Assembly: GCF_002251365.1 (NCBI RefSeq)
Contig: NZ_NPJH01000007.1
Coordinates: 54,965-118,964 of the forward strand
Direction: 5' to 3'
Source: Prevotella sp. P3-122
GTDB lineage: Bacteria > Bacteroidota > Bacteroidia > Bacteroidales > Bacteroidaceae
DNA length: 64,000 bases
Shown here: positions 47,832-58,167 of the stretch, one piece after another
How positions within the stretch are numbered: position 1 is the stretch's first letter
Layout of the letters: each line of letters starts with the position of its first letter
Notes under the pieces: model-generated
What the model saw: only the letters and a program-made list of their open reading frames with translations
Database searches by the model: none
Told to the model about the DNA's origin: nothing
Made by a program: the position numbers and the translations under genes

Positions 47832-48602
47832 TTATCGTATTATGCCACGCTTGGATGATGACACAAAGTCGATGATATACTGTATCTCTGGGGTAATCTG
47901 CAGATTTCTCTTTATTTCCTCTATGCCCTCAGAGAGCACACCCTTGGAGTAGAGCAGACGATAGGCGTCATGAATGAGCGTTATCAGCTCGTTGCTGAAA
48001 CCGCGCCTGCGCAAGCCTACGAGGTTCAGGCCGCAATAGCGTGTGGGCTCCTTGCCAGCGATGACGTAAGGAGGAATGTCCTGACTGAAGCGGCAGCCGC
48101 CCTGTATCATCACGTAGCCTCCAATCTTGCAGAACTGATGACAGAGAACGACGGCACTGATGATAGCGTTGTCGTCAACCTCCACTTCTCCTGCGAATTT
48201 CGTGGAGTTGCCTACAATGATGTTGTTGCCGAGAACGCAATCGTGGGCAACGTGCATGTTCTCCATGAGCAGGTTGTTGTTTCCGACAATGGTAGTACCC
48301 TTCGAGGCTGTACCACGTGAGATGGTTACATTCTCGCGGATGCTGTTGTTGTCGCCAACCTCGCACAGCGTTTCTTCTCCACGGTATTTAAGGTCCTGTG
48401 GCTTGGTTGCTATGCTTGCTCCAGGAAATATCTCGTTGTTGTTTCCCAGGCGGGCACCAGCGTGTATTGTCACACTGTTCTGCATTACGTTGTTGTCACC
48501 AATGACGGTGTTGCGGTCGATATAGCAGAATGGGCCTATTATGTTGTTGTCACCCAGTTTGGCTTCGGGATGAACGAAAGCTAAAGGACTAATCTGGTTC
48601 AT
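47832..48602 (-). CDS. lpxA: UDP-N-acetylglucosamine acyltransferase
   Basis: The first lipid A enzyme (EC 2.3.1.129). 256 residues of left-handed beta-helix hexapeptide repeats; the active-site His is in [15 protein letters not shown]. The C-terminal helical part ([19 protein letters not shown]) is present. It lies 2 nt after lpxC-fabZ. Confidence 0.97.
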   Translation of the reverse strand: MNQISPLAFVHPEAKLGDNNIIGPFCYIDRNTVIGDNNVMQNSVTIHAGARLGNNNEIFPGASIATKPQDLKYRGEETLCEVGDNNSIRENVTISRGTASKGTTIVGNNNLLMENMHVAHDCVLGNNIIVGNSTKFAGEVEVDDNAIISAVVLCHQFCKIGGYVMIQGGCRFSQDIPPYVIAGKEPTRYCGLNLVGLRRRGFSNELITLIHDAYRLLYSKGVLSEGIEEIKRNLQITPEIQYIIDFVSSSKRGIIR

Positions 48603-48604
48603 AA

Positions 48605-49996
48605 TTATTTATTCTTTACTATTTGTGCTGTAAATGTTGCCTCAGACACTACTTGGTCTCCCACGAAGAGATAGCCCTTCATAGAGCTGATGCCGTGGCG
48701 GACGGGATGGAGAAGCTCTACCTTGAACAGAAGGGTGTCGCCCGGCACCACTTTCTGCCTGAACTTAACCTCGTCTATGCGCAGGAAATATGTAGACCAC
48801 CGCTCGGGCTCCTCAACCTGGTTCAGCACCAGCAGGCCGCCACATTGTGCCATGGCCTCAATCTGCAGGACACCCGGCATGACGGGCTCCTGTGGGAAAT
48901 GTCCGACAAAGAAAGGCTCGTTTGAGGTGACATTCTTTACTCCAACAATACTCGTGGCGCCAATGGAAATAATCTTGTCAACGAGCTGCATGGGATAGCG
49001 GTGTGGGAGTAATTCCCTGATGCGGATGTTGTCCATTACCGGCTCGTCGTTTGGGTCGTAGATAGGAGCCTGTATCTCATGCTTGCGGATTTCCTTGCGC
49101 ATGAGCCTTGCAAACTTGTTGTTGATGGTATGGCCGGGACGTGTGGCAACGATGCGTCCCTTGATAGGTTTGCCGATAAGTGCCATGTCACCGATGATGT
49201 CGAGCAGCTTATGCCTGGTACACTCGTTCTCCCACATGAGAGGCTTGTGCTGGATGTAGCCAATCTTCTTGGCATCCATGTGTGGCACCTTAAGTACGTC
49301 GGCCAGCTGGTCGAGCTTTTCCTGTGTAGCCTCGCGCTCGTAGATGACGATGGCATTGTCGAGGTCGCCTCCCTTGATGAGGTTTGCCTCAAGAAGGGGA
49401 ACAATGTCGCGGACAAATACGAATGTGCGCGCAGGGGCTATCTCCTCGGAAAACTTATTGATGTTGTCGAGGGTCGCAAACTGGCTGTTTATGAACTTTG
49501 ACTGGAAAGAGCACATTGCCGTGATGGAGAATTCCTCGTCGGGCAGAATTGTTATGCAAGAGCCGGTCTCCTCGTCCTTAACCTCTATCTTGTGGCGGAT
49601 GATATAGTAGTCCTTGGGCGCGTTCTGCTCAACTATTCCTACCTCGTTGATCTTCTGAACATATAGACTGGCTGAACCGTCAAGGATTGGGAATTCAGGA
49701 CCGTTTACCTGTATGAGGCAGTTGTCAATGCCAAGAGCATAGAGGGCGGCAAGGCCGTGCTCAACAGTAGACACCCTGACATTACCCTCACCGAGAACGG
49801 TACCACGCTGGGTATCGATAACTTTCTCTGCAACTGCATCTATGATAGGTGCACCGTCAAGGTCGGTACGCTGTATCTTATATCCGGAGTTCTCAGGTGC
49901 AGGATTGAATACTACTGTAAGGCTCAAGCCCGTATGCAATCCTTTACCGAAAAGGGAGAAACTACCCTTTAAGGTTTTCTGTTTTGCTGTTTCCAT
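48605..49996 (-). CDS. lpxC-fabZ: Bifunctional UDP-3-O-acyl-N-acetylglucosamine deacetylase / 3-hydroxyacyl-ACP dehydratase
   Basis: A natural Bacteroidetes fusion of 463 residues. N-terminal ~300 is LpxC, the Zn-dependent committed deacetylase of lipid A: KGKGLHTG-like start, VSTVEHGLAALYALGIDN, HKLLDIIGDMALIGKPI (zinc His/Asp). C-terminal ~150 is FabZ: LLPHRYPMQLVDKI, HFPQEPVMPGVLQIEAMAQ (catalytic His and Glu). It couples lipid A with fatty-acid elongation. It follows lpxD by 9 nt. Confidence 0.97.
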   Translation of the reverse strand: METAKQKTLKGSFSLFGKGLHTGLSLTVVFNPAPENSGYKIQRTDLDGAPIIDAVAEKVIDTQRGTVLGEGNVRVSTVEHGLAALYALGIDNCLIQVNGPEFPILDGSASLYVQKINEVGIVEQNAPKDYYIIRHKIEVKDEETGSCITILPDEEFSITAMCSFQSKFINSQFATLDNINKFSEEIAPARTFVFVRDIVPLLEANLIKGGDLDNAIVIYEREATQEKLDQLADVLKVPHMDAKKIGYIQHKPLMWENECTRHKLLDIIGDMALIGKPIKGRIVATRPGHTINNKFARLMRKEIRKHEIQAPIYDPNDEPVMDNIRIRELLPHRYPMQLVDKIISIGATSIVGVKNVTSNEPFFVGHFPQEPVMPGVLQIEAMAQCGGLLVLNQVEEPERWSTYFLRIDEVKFRQKVVPGDTLLFKVELLHPVRHGISSMKGYLFVGDQVVSEATFTAQIVKNK

Positions 49997-50005
49997 ATAT
50001 AATTG

Positions 50006-51040
50006 TTATTTTGATTTCTTTAATTCGTCCACTTCTTTCTGAAGCCTCATTATCTGCTTGTAAAGGTCTGGCAGCTTCTGGAATATGGCCTGTGACTTAA
50101 AGTAGGGAAGTTTCTCCATAGGAGGTGTACCGATAAGTGTCTGGTTATCTCCTAAACTGCTCGGAACACCCGACTGCGCACCAAGGAAAACTTTGTTGCC
50201 GATTGTGATGTGGCCGGCTATTCCTACCTGTCCGCCAAACATGCACCACTGGCCAACCTTGGTTGAGCCTGCTATGCCAACCTGCGCACTCATCACGGTA
50301 TTCTCGCCGATATCGGTGTTGTGTGCTATCTGGACGAGATTGTCGAGCTTCACACCCTTGCGGACGTATGTGCTGCCCATGGTAGAACGGTCGATACAGG
50401 TGTTTGCGCCTATCTCCACATCGTCTTCTATTGTGACGATACCAATCTGCGGTATTTTGTCGTAGCCGTTGGCTGATGGTGCGAATCCGAAACCGTCGGA
50501 ACCAACTACGCTTCCTGCATGCAGGGTCACACGATTGCCAAGAACGCAACCGTGATATATTGTCACGTTAGGATAGATGAGACATTGCTCGCCAACCTTT
50601 ACTCCGTCACCAATAACGGCATGGGGATAAATCTGGCAACCGTCACCGATGACAGCGTTGTCGCCAATGACAGCAAAAGCTCCAACATAAACATCCTTGC
50701 CTACAGTAGCCTTGGGAGAAATACTTGCCAATGGGTCGATGCCGCTCTTCCGGGGCTTGGCAGCCTCGTATATCTGAAGAAGTTTTGCTACGCACTCGTA
50801 AGCGTTGTCTACACGAATAAGGGTTGCTGGTGATGGTTTTTCCAATTCTACCGACTTGTCAATAAGTACAATAGTAGACTTGGTATCGTATATGTAGTGA
50901 GTATATTTTGGATTAGACAAGAAAGAAATAGCACCTGGCTGTCCTTCCTCTATTTTTGCGAATGTGTGAACAGTGGCGTTCTCATCGCCCTCTATGGTGC
51001 CTTGTATCACCTGGGCTATCTGTTTGGCTGAAAATTCCAT
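50006..51040 (-). CDS. lpxD: UDP-3-O-(3-hydroxyacyl)glucosamine N-acyltransferase
   Basis: The third lipid A enzyme (EC 2.3.1.191). 344 residues from ATG 51040 ([14 protein letters not shown]); the upstream ATG at 51094 crosses a -7 box at 51079-51072. The N-terminal uridine-binding domain is followed by hexapeptide repeats with the active-site His in [13 protein letters not shown] and [12 protein letters not shown], and a C-terminal coiled helix ([21 protein letters not shown]). First of the lpx genes after an inverted repeat. Confidence 0.96.
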   Translation of the reverse strand: MEFSAKQIAQVIQGTIEGDENATVHTFAKIEEGQPGAISFLSNPKYTHYIYDTKSTIVLIDKSVELEKPSPATLIRVDNAYECVAKLLQIYEAAKPRKSGIDPLASISPKATVGKDVYVGAFAVIGDNAVIGDGCQIYPHAVIGDGVKVGEQCLIYPNVTIYHGCVLGNRVTLHAGSVVGSDGFGFAPSANGYDKIPQIGIVTIEDDVEIGANTCIDRSTMGSTYVRKGVKLDNLVQIAHNTDIGENTVMSAQVGIAGSTKVGQWCMFGGQVGIAGHITIGNKVFLGAQSGVPSSLGDNQTLIGTPPMEKLPYFKSQAIFQKLPDLYKQIMRLQKEVDELKKSK

Positions 51041-51105
51041 ATTTATTGTATTGAAATTGTTATATATGCTGCAAATATAGCAATTTTTGTTCAAATATAC
51101 TCAGA

Positions 51106-51145
51106 AGAGGGATAATATTTGCTCTTTTTTTTATATTATCCCTCT
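51106..51145. repeat. 13-bp inverted repeat between pyrF and lpxD
   Basis: AGAGGGATAATAT at 51106-51118 pairs perfectly with ATATTATCCCTCT at 51133-51145; the 14-nt loop contains a T-run on the + strand. It may terminate the pyrF unit, although no T-run follows the stem on the - strand. Confidence 0.6.
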
Positions 51146-51206
51146 AAGTGATATCTTTTATTGGATGATTGGTCTTAATGGCATTAAGGAAATGGCCGGT
51201 TGCATG

Positions 51207-52031
51207 TTATTCAATGCGAGCGAGCTCTACAGCCATCTCCTGCTGCAGTTCTTTTGCCTTGGTTGCCGCAACCTCTGCGAAATTTGCTTCTTTGCTGGCA
51301 TATATGATACCGCGTGAGGAGTTGACGAGCAATCCGCAGTCCTTGGTCATTCCGTATTTGCACACTTCCTGCAGGCTGCCGCCCTGTGCCCCAACACCCG
51401 GGACGAGCAGGAAATGGTTGGGAGCATACTTGCGGATGTCCTTGAACATCTCACCCTGAGTGGCTCCAACGACATACATCATATTGTCATCGTTGCCCCA
51501 TTCCTGACTCTTCGCAAGCACTTTCTCGAACAGGCGCTCACCGTTGGCATCCGCAGTAAGCTGGAAGTCGTGTGACCCCTTGTTGCTCGTAAGGGCAAGC
51601 AGAATTACCCATTTGCCCTCGTATGTGAGGAATGGCGTAACGCTGTCCTCACCCATGTATGGAGCCACAGTCAGGGCGTCGACATCATATTCTCCGAAAA
51701 AAGTCTTGGCATACATGGCCGATGTGTTGCCGATGTCGCCGCGCTTTGCATCTGCTATGATGAAGTGGTCGGGGTAGTTCTTCTTCAGATAGCCAATGGT
51801 TTTCTCGAATGCCACCAGTCCCTTTACTCCATACGCCTCGTAGAATGCGAGGTTTGGCTTGTATGCTACACAATAGGGTGCAGTAGCGTCGATGATAGCC
51901 TTGTTGAAGGCAAACAATGGATCCTCCTCGCTCAGCAGGTGCTGAGGTATCTTGTTGAGATCTGTGTCGAGACCTACGCAAAGGAAGGATTTCTTATCCT
52001 TGATTTGCTTGATAAGATGCTGCTTGTCCAT
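51207..52031 (-). CDS. pyrF: Orotidine-5'-phosphate decarboxylase
   Basis: Last step of UMP synthesis (EC 4.1.1.23). 274 residues, the longer type (pyrF subfamily 2). Catalytic [15 protein letters not shown] (Asp-Lys-Asp pattern near 92-107), [10 protein letters not shown] phosphate loop and N-terminal [14 protein letters not shown] are present. Its ATG overlaps the stop of the 48-codon upstream gene (TAATG). Confidence 0.97.
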   Translation of the reverse strand: MDKQHLIKQIKDKKSFLCVGLDTDLNKIPQHLLSEEDPLFAFNKAIIDATAPYCVAYKPNLAFYEAYGVKGLVAFEKTIGYLKKNYPDHFIIADAKRGDIGNTSAMYAKTFFGEYDVDALTVAPYMGEDSVTPFLTYEGKWVILLALTSNKGSHDFQLTADANGERLFEKVLAKSQEWGNDDNMMYVVGATQGEMFKDIRKYAPNHFLLVPGVGAQGGSLQEVCKYGMTKDCGLLVNSSRGIIYASKEANFAEVAATKAKELQQEMAVELARIE

Positions 52032-52177
52032 TACTTTTTTATTTCTGTTTTTGGTAATTCAATAATTGTCTCTTTCTTTCGTGCTGATGCTATCAGCCTG
52101 CTAACGAAGTCCTCGGCAGGAACGGTACGTTCTTTTTTCTCGTCGTCCTTCTCGGTTTTTGTATATCTTATGCCCAT
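52031..52177 (-). CDS. 48-residue small protein between prfA and pyrF
   Basis: A clean 48-codon frame from ATG 52177 ([16 protein letters not shown]) to a TAA that overlaps the pyrF ATG as TAATG. It begins 4 nt after the prfA stop and fills the prfA-pyrF gap almost fully. Charged and Lys/Glu-rich, with a short helical middle ([13 protein letters not shown]); no signal peptide. Its spacing and coupling speak for a real gene, but length and low complexity keep this uncertain. Not recognised. Confidence 0.6.
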   Translation of the reverse strand: MGIRYTKTEKDDEKKERTVPAEDFVSRLIASARKKETIIELPKTEIKK

Positions 52178-52181
52178 AAGG

Positions 52182-53294
52182 TTAGAGTTCGGCCTCTTTC
52201 ATGCGCTCTGCGTTCTCGGCAACGGTTAGAGCGTCTATCATGTCCTGGATGTTGCCGCCAAGAAATCCCTGAAGGTCATGGGTCGTATAGCCGATGCGGT
52301 GGTCGGTGACACGTCCCTGAGGGAAGTTGTATGTCCTGATTTTCGCACTGCGGTCGCCGGTCGACACAAGTGACTTGCGGCGGTTGGCAATGTCATCGAC
52401 ATATTTCTGGTGCTCCTTGTCGTAGATGAACGTACGCAGGCGCGACAAGGCCCTTTCCTTGTTCTTAGGCTGGTCGCGCGTCTCGGTACACTCGATGAGT
52501 ATCTCCTCGGTCTCACCAGTATTGGGGTTCTTCCACATGTAGCGCAGACGGACACCGGACTCCACCTTGTTCACGTTCTGGCCTCCGGCACCACTTGAGC
52601 GGAAGGTGTCCCACTTTATCTCGCCCTCGTTGATGCTCACCTCGAACTTGTCGGCCTCGGGCAGAACAGCAACGGTAGCGGCAGACGTCTGCATGCGTCC
52701 GTTGGACTCTGTAACAGGCACTCGCTGTACACGGTGAACACCAGACTCGTATTTCAGAGTACCATAGACATCTGCGCCGCAAACGGCAAAGTCTATCTCC
52801 TTGTAGCCACCTACGGCACCCTCGCTGACGTCGGTAACAGACAGCTGCCATCCCTTTGACTCGCAATAGCGCTTGTACATCTGGAACAGGTCGCCTGCAA
52901 ACAGGCATGCCTCGTCACCACCTGTTCCGGCCCTTATCTCCATCTGCACGTTCTTGGCATCCTCAGGGTCCTTGGGGATTAGCAATATCTTTATTTCCTC
53001 CTCAAGCCTCGGCTGCAGCTCCTCGTTGACGGCCAGCTCCTCGCGGGCCATTTCCTTCATGTCGGGGTCGCTCTCGTTGGCCAGAATGTCCTTTGCCTCG
53101 GCTATGGAGTTCAGGCAGGCGATGTATCTTTTTCTTGCATCCATAATATCGCCCAGGTCCTTGTATTCCTTTGTAAGCTTCACGTATCGCTCCTGGTCGG
53201 CAATCACGCTCGGGTCGGTGATAAGGGTTGACACTTCCTCGTAGCGTGCCTCAAGGCCATCGAGCTTCTGTAGTATACTGTTGTTTTCTGACAT
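52182..53294 (-). CDS. prfA: Peptide chain release factor 1
   Basis: Release factor for UAA and UAG stop codons. 370 residues. GGQ motif in SSGAGGQNVNKVESGVRLRY (about 237-256), with the codon-recognising region near residue 185-195 (RVPVTESNGRMQTSAATVAVLP; the PxT anticodon element is PVTESNGR in this lineage). Complete. It follows purM by 16 nt. Confidence 0.95.
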   Translation of the reverse strand: MSENNSILQKLDGLEARYEEVSTLITDPSVIADQERYVKLTKEYKDLGDIMDARKRYIACLNSIAEAKDILANESDPDMKEMAREELAVNEELQPRLEEEIKILLIPKDPEDAKNVQMEIRAGTGGDEACLFAGDLFQMYKRYCESKGWQLSVTDVSEGAVGGYKEIDFAVCGADVYGTLKYESGVHRVQRVPVTESNGRMQTSAATVAVLPEADKFEVSINEGEIKWDTFRSSGAGGQNVNKVESGVRLRYMWKNPNTGETEEILIECTETRDQPKNKERALSRLRTFIYDKEHQKYVDDIANRRKSLVSTGDRSAKIRTYNFPQGRVTDHRIGYTTHDLQGFLGGNIQDMIDALTVAENAERMKEAEL

Positions 53295-53310
53295 AAAATG
53301 ATTTTGCTGA

Positions 53311-54474
53311 TTAATATTCGAAAGTACCGAACTCCGACTTTATGGTAAGGCTCTTCTTGCCTTCCTCTATGTGACCAATTACCTGGGCGTCGATATTGAA
53401 GCTCTTGCTTATGGCAATAACCTTCTCCGCAACCTCTGCCGGTACATATATCTCCATTCTGTGTCCCATGTTGAACACCTGGTACATCTCCTTCCAGTCT
53501 GTGCCGGAGCAGTCGTGAATGGCCTTGAAGAGTGGAGGCACAGGGAACATGTTGTCCTTTACAACCTTGCAGTTGTCGTTAACGAAGTGCAGGACCTTTG
53601 TCTGCGCACCGCCCGTGCAATGTACCATGCCATGAATGTCGGGACGGAGCTCGTCAAGCAGACGCTTGATGACGGGCGCATAGGTGCGGGTAGGTGAAAG
53701 GACAAGCTCGCCGGCATCAACGCTCACGCCCTCAACAGCATCCGTAAGTTTGTATTTGCCGCTGTAGACAAGCTCGTCGGGCACGTTGTGGTCGAAGCTT
53801 TCCGGGTATTTCTCTGCGAGATACTTTGCAAATACGTCATGTCTTGCACTCGTCAGGCCATTGGAGCCCATGCCGCCATTGTATTTCTTCTCGTATGTAG
53901 CCTGGCCTGTAGAGCTAAGACCGACAATAACGTCTCCCGGGCGTATGTTGGCATTGTCGATGACATCCTTTCTCCTCATCCTGCACGTTACCGTAGAGTC
54001 TACGATAATTGTGCGTACGAGGTCGCCGACATCAGCCGTCTCACCACCCGTGGGATAGATGCCTATGCCCATCTCACGGAGTTCTGACAGCAACTGGTCA
54101 GTACCGTTGATGATAGCGGAAATCACCTCGCCAGGTACCAGCATCTTGTTTCGTCCGATTGTGCTGGACACAAGAATGTTGTCCACGGCGCCAACGCAAA
54201 GCAGGTCGTCGGTATTCATGACTATTGCGTCCTGCGCAATACCTTTCCATACGTCGAGGTTGCCTGTTTCCTTCCAGTACATGTACGCAAGGCTCGATTT
54301 TGTGCCTGCTCCGTCTGCATGCATGATGTTGCAGTATTCCGGGTCTCCTCCCAGAATGTCGGGAATTATCTTGCAGAAAGCCTGTGGAAACAGGCCTTTG
54401 TCTATGTTCTTTATGGCGTTGTGTACATCTTCCTTAGCCGCACTTACGCCGCGCATCATATATCGGTTGTCCAT
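53311..54474 (-). CDS. purM: Phosphoribosylformylglycinamidine cyclo-ligase (AIR synthase)
   Basis: Fifth step of purine synthesis (EC 6.3.3.1), making AIR from FGAM with ATP. 387 residues from ATG 54474 (MDNRYMMRGVSAAKEDVH), longer than E. coli PurM. Seen: DGAGTKSSLAYMYWKETG, MNTDDLLCVGA, PTGGETADVGDLV, and the C-terminal FNMGHRMEIYV. It follows aroE by 37 nt. Confidence 0.93.
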   Translation of the reverse strand: MDNRYMMRGVSAAKEDVHNAIKNIDKGLFPQAFCKIIPDILGGDPEYCNIMHADGAGTKSSLAYMYWKETGNLDVWKGIAQDAIVMNTDDLLCVGAVDNILVSSTIGRNKMLVPGEVISAIINGTDQLLSELREMGIGIYPTGGETADVGDLVRTIIVDSTVTCRMRRKDVIDNANIRPGDVIVGLSSTGQATYEKKYNGGMGSNGLTSARHDVFAKYLAEKYPESFDHNVPDELVYSGKYKLTDAVEGVSVDAGELVLSPTRTYAPVIKRLLDELRPDIHGMVHCTGGAQTKVLHFVNDNCKVVKDNMFPVPPLFKAIHDCSGTDWKEMYQVFNMGHRMEIYVPAEVAEKVIAISKSFNIDAQVIGHIEEGKKSLTIKSEFGTFEY

Positions 54475-54511
54475 AATCAAAATAATGTAAATGTGAAATA
54501 GCTTTTGTTAA

Positions 54512-55264
54512 TTACTTATCGGCATCAGAGTTCCAGAAATTCCAACTGGCAAAAGCCTGCAACAGCAGCATCTCCAGACCGTTCTTCACCGTTGCTCCCT
54601 GTGCCTTGCCCTTTTTCAGGAACAGAGTCTCGTCAGGATTGTAGATGAGGTCGTAGAGTAGGGTGTGGCTGTCCATAGCCTCGTATGGAAGGTTGGGACA
54701 GTCGTCTGTCTGCGGGTACATACCGCAGGGCGTACAGTTGACAATCACGTTGTATTCCTTTATCATTTCCGGTGTGATATCCTCGTACCTTACACATCCG
54801 TGCCTTTCGTAACGGCTTACAGTAAGTGTCTCTATGCCAAGCGACTTTAGGCTGAAGATGATGGCCTTGCTCGCACCGCCAGTACCGAGTACCAACGCCT
54901 TCTTGTGGTATCTCTCCAGCAGAGGCTCTATGCTCTGTGTGAACCCTATCACGTCGCTGTTGTAGCCCTTGAGCTCTGTCTTGTTGCCTTTGTGGTTCAC
55001 CTTTATGACGTTGACAGCACCAATGGCCCTTGCCTCAGGACTTATGGAATCAAGATAACTAATCACTTTCTCCTTGTACGGGATAGTAACGTTCAGTCCC
55101 TTGAGCTCTGGATTAGAGTCAAGTATCTCTGTGAGATTCTCTATAGAGGGAATCTCGAAATTCTCATAGGTTGCGTCAATGCACTCATTCTGGAACTTTT
55201 CGTTGAAGTAGCCTATAGAGAACGAATGGCCGAGCGGATAGCCGATAAGTCCATATTTGTCCAT
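54512..55264 (-). CDS. aroE: Shikimate dehydrogenase
   Basis: Reduces 3-dehydroshikimate with NADPH (EC 1.1.1.25) in aromatic amino-acid synthesis. 250 residues. YGLIGYPLGHSFSIGYFN at the N-terminus, NVTIPYKEKVISYLD with the catalytic Lys, and ALVLGTGGASKAIIFSLK for NADP. Complete. About 120 nt of gene-free DNA separate it from ubiE. Confidence 0.95.
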   Translation of the reverse strand: MDKYGLIGYPLGHSFSIGYFNEKFQNECIDATYENFEIPSIENLTEILDSNPELKGLNVTIPYKEKVISYLDSISPEARAIGAVNVIKVNHKGNKTELKGYNSDVIGFTQSIEPLLERYHKKALVLGTGGASKAIIFSLKSLGIETLTVSRYERHGCVRYEDITPEMIKEYNVIVNCTPCGMYPQTDDCPNLPYEAMDSHTLLYDLIYNPDETLFLKKGKAQGATVKNGLEMLLLQAFASWNFWNSDADK

Positions 55265-55384
55265 AATGTCCTAAAAAATGTTGTTGTCTACTCTTATTTA
55301 AAATTCTTATGTCTCCAAACGATTCTACTATACATTATTATATATAGTTGTCTGATTATCATCTTTCACTGGTCACAGACTCCA

Positions 55385-56119
55385 TTATTTCTCTCCGAGG
55401 TACATCGTGCAGATGCCGAAAGTGAGTCTCTTGAACAATGCTTTCCTAAAGCCTGCTTTCCTCAATATCTCTACCATCTGCTCACCTTGCGGGAATGCTT
55501 CTATTGTGGCCGTGAGATACTTGTATGCGCTATCGTCCTTTGATATCAGCTTGCCATACAGGGGGAGGAAAGTGTGAGAGTAAAGACCGAATAATTGCCT
55601 CATGGGGAATGTGACGGGACTGGTTAATTCGACAATGCTCAGATGGCCGCCAGGCTTCAGTACCCTGCACATCTCCGCCAGACCCTGGTCAAGATTTTGG
55701 AAATTGCGTATTCCGAAAGCTGCCGTAACGGCATCGAAGGTGTTGTCGTCGAAGGACAACGCCAGACAGTCTTCTCTCTGAAAAGATATGATGCCGTCGA
55801 GGTGTCTCTCCGCAACCTTCTTTCTGCCAACATCCATCATTCCCTCCGACAGGTCTGCGCCGATAATAGCCCTTGGCTGTAGCATCTCCGCGGCAAGAAT
55901 GGCAAAATCACCTGTTCCTGTAGCTATGTCAAGGATGGTTTCCGGACTCCATTGGGCTATCTGCCTGATGGCCTTCCGTCTCCATCCTTTGTCGATGTCG
56001 AACGAGAGCCTGTGGTTCAGCTTGTCGTATGTGGGTGCGATGTTGTCGAACATTTTCTCGACAAGCGCACCCTTGTCGCCTTCGCCTCCGTATGGTTTAA
56101 TTTCCTCTTGCCTATACAT
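55385..56119 (-). CDS. menG: Demethylmenaquinone methyltransferase
   Basis: A SAM-dependent C-methyltransferase of the UbiE/MenG family. 244 residues. SAM motif [31 protein letters not shown], and family motifs [30 protein letters not shown] and [24 protein letters not shown]. Bacteroidetes make menaquinone, so MenG is the natural reading. Its ATG overlaps the purC stop (TAATG). Confidence 0.95.
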   Translation of the reverse strand: MYRQEEIKPYGGEGDKGALVEKMFDNIAPTYDKLNHRLSFDIDKGWRRKAIRQIAQWSPETILDIATGTGDFAILAAEMLQPRAIIGADLSEGMMDVGRKKVAERHLDGIISFQREDCLALSFDDNTFDAVTAAFGIRNFQNLDQGLAEMCRVLKPGGHLSIVELTSPVTFPMRQLFGLYSHTFLPLYGKLISKDDSAYKYLTATIEAFPQGEQMVEILRKAGFRKALFKRLTFGICTMYLGEK

Positions 56120-57069
56120 TACTTAATACCTTTCAGGCATTCGCTGACATTCTTCTCTATGCGGGCAGCTATGTCGCCTTCCTCGGCTGTCTTCACGAAT
56201 GTCTCTCCAGTAATATGCTCGTACAGCTCAATATACCTGTCGCTCACGCTTTCCGCATATTCGTCTGTAATCTCAGGCATGGTCTGTCCAGGCTCGTTCA
56301 TGAAGTCGTGCTCTATTAGCCATTGCCTTACGAACTCCTTCGACAACTGCTTCTGGGGCTCGCCCTTGGCAAACTTCTCCTCATATCCGTCGGCATAGAA
56401 GTAGCGGCTCGAGTCAGGAGTATGTATTTCGTCAATAAGGTATACCTTGCCGTCACGTTTGCCAAACTCATACTTGGTGTCTACGAGTATCAGGCCATGC
56501 TTGGCGGCAATTTCCTGTCCGCGTGCGAAGAGCTTGCGCGTATAGTCCTCCATTATGGCATAATCCTCTGCGCTGACAATGCCCTGGGCGATGATTTCCT
56601 CTTTTGATATGTTAAGGTCGTGTCCCTCGTCGGCCTTGGTCGTGGGAGTGATGATTGGCTCTGGGAAACGCTCGTTCTCCCTCATGCCCTCAGGCAGCTT
56701 TACACCGCAAATCTCTCTGCATCCGTTCTTGTATTCGCGCCAAGCAGAACCGGTAAGTATGCCTCGGATAATCATTTCAACCCTGAAGCCCTCGCACTTC
56801 AGACCAACGGTAACCATAGGGTCGGGAGTTGCCAGCTTCCAGTTCGGGCAGATGTCACTCGTGGCATCCAGGAACTGTGCTGCTATCTGGTTGAGAACCT
56901 GTCCCTTGAATGGTATGCCTTTTGGCAGGATAACATCGAAAGCCGAAATCCTGTCGGTAGCAACCATAACCATGATGTCGTCATTGATATTATACACGTC
57001 ACGAACCTTGCCGTGATAAACACTCTTCTGTCCATCGAAGTGGAAGTCGGTTGTTGTTAATGCTTTCAT
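56119..57069 (-). CDS. purC: SAICAR synthetase
   Basis: Phosphoribosylaminoimidazole-succinocarboxamide synthase (EC 6.3.2.6). 316 residues, the longer type found in Bacteroidetes and yeast. Seen: [72 protein letters not shown]. It follows phoH by one nt. Confidence 0.96.
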   Translation of the reverse strand: MKALTTTDFHFDGQKSVYHGKVRDVYNINDDIMVMVATDRISAFDVILPKGIPFKGQVLNQIAAQFLDATSDICPNWKLATPDPMVTVGLKCEGFRVEMIIRGILTGSAWREYKNGCREICGVKLPEGMRENERFPEPIITPTTKADEGHDLNISKEEIIAQGIVSAEDYAIMEDYTRKLFARGQEIAAKHGLILVDTKYEFGKRDGKVYLIDEIHTPDSSRYFYADGYEEKFAKGEPQKQLSKEFVRQWLIEHDFMNEPGQTMPEITDEYAESVSDRYIELYEHITGETFVKTAEEGDIAARIEKNVSECLKGIK

Positions 57070-57070
57070 A

Positions 57071-58027
57071 CTATATTTTGTCTTTAATGTCTTTATTCTC
57101 CGATTTTGAATATGCCTCGACGATGCGTGTGACGAGTTTGTGTCTCACAATGTCCTGCTTGGTGAAGTTTATAACAGAGATGCCCTCTATGTCGCTGAGT
57201 ATGGACAAGGCCACCTTCAGTCCGCTTCTCTCCTCTCTTGGCAGGTCTATCTGTGTCAGGTCGCCCGTGATAATCATCTTGGTGTTCCATCCCATTCTCG
57301 TCAGGAACATCTTCAGTTGGGCGGCAGTAGTGTTTTGCGCCTCATCAAGTATTACCACGGCATCGCTCAGCGTGCGGCCTCTCATGAACGCTAAGGGGCA
57401 AATCTGTATGACATGCTTGTCTATCAGGTCCTGAAGCTTCACAGCCGGCAGCATGTCCTCAAGGGCATCGTAAAGGGGTTGCAGGTAAGGGTCTATCTTG
57501 TCTTTTATGTCGCCAGGCAGGAAACCGAGCTTCTCGCCAGCCTCTACGGCCGGACGGCAAAGGATAATCTTCTTTGCAGTTTTCTCCTTCAAGGCTTTCA
57601 CGGCAAGGGCTATACTCAGGTATGTCTTGCCTGTTCCGGCAGGCCCTACGGCAAACATCATGTCGTTCTTGTCGAATGCGTCAATAAGCTTCTGCTGGTT
57701 TTCGTTACGGCTTTTGATAGGACGCCCAGACATGTTGTAAACCACAACACCCTTGGCTGCCCCGGCATTGGTCTTTCGTCCTTTTATTATATCTAAAATA
57801 TCCTCTTCTGCTATGCTGTTGTGTACCGATATGTGGTATCTGATTTTCTCTATACACTCATCGGCTTTCGCCATTTCCTCCTCGTCACCCATAAGCTTTA
57901 TTACGTTGCCGCGTGCGACGATGCGCAACTTCGGAAAGAGCGACTTCACCATAAGCAAATGGCTGTTGCCCGGTCCGAAAAACGCCATGGGGTCTATGTC
58001 TTCAAGTATTATATGTTTCTCCGTCAA
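57071..58027 (-). CDS. PhoH family P-loop ATPase
   Basis: 318 residues with an N-terminal KH-like domain region, then the PhoH P-loop [38 protein letters not shown] [38 protein letters not shown], and [17 protein letters not shown]. Role unclear, associated with RNA metabolism or helicase activity in some bacteria. First gene of the purC-menG unit. Confidence 0.93.
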   Translation of the reverse strand: MTEKHIILEDIDPMAFFGPGNSHLLMVKSLFPKLRIVARGNVIKLMGDEEEMAKADECIEKIRYHISVHNSIAEEDILDIIKGRKTNAGAAKGVVVYNMSGRPIKSRNENQQKLIDAFDKNDMMFAVGPAGTGKTYLSIALAVKALKEKTAKKIILCRPAVEAGEKLGFLPGDIKDKIDPYLQPLYDALEDMLPAVKLQDLIDKHVIQICPLAFMRGRTLSDAVVILDEAQNTTAAQLKMFLTRMGWNTKMIITGDLTQIDLPREERSGLKVALSILSDIEGISVINFTKQDIVRHKLVTRIVEAYSKSENKDIKDKI

Positions 58028-58052
58028 TGTCTTGATAGTTTATTAAACGCTG

Positions 58053-58083
58053 CAAAATTACAATTTTAATTGCGAAACACAAA
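58053..58083 (-). promoter_or_regulatory. Promoter for the phoH-purC operon
   Basis: - strand: -33 TTTG at 58083-58080, 19-bp spacer, -7 TAATTTTG at 58060-58053. Confidence 0.75.
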
Positions 58084-58109
58084 AAAAAGCTGCAAATAAA
58101 TCTCTGCTG

Positions 58110-58143
58110 TTGACTACGAATTGTGTAGTTTTTATTATCTTTG
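58110..58143 (+). promoter_or_regulatory. Promoter for the DUF5715 gene
   Basis: -33 TTG 58110-58112, 23-bp spacer (rather long), -7 TATCTTTG 58136-58143; leader to ATG 58168 about 20 nt. Confidence 0.6.
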
Positions 58144-58167
58144 CATCAAAATTTCGGATATTACAAA

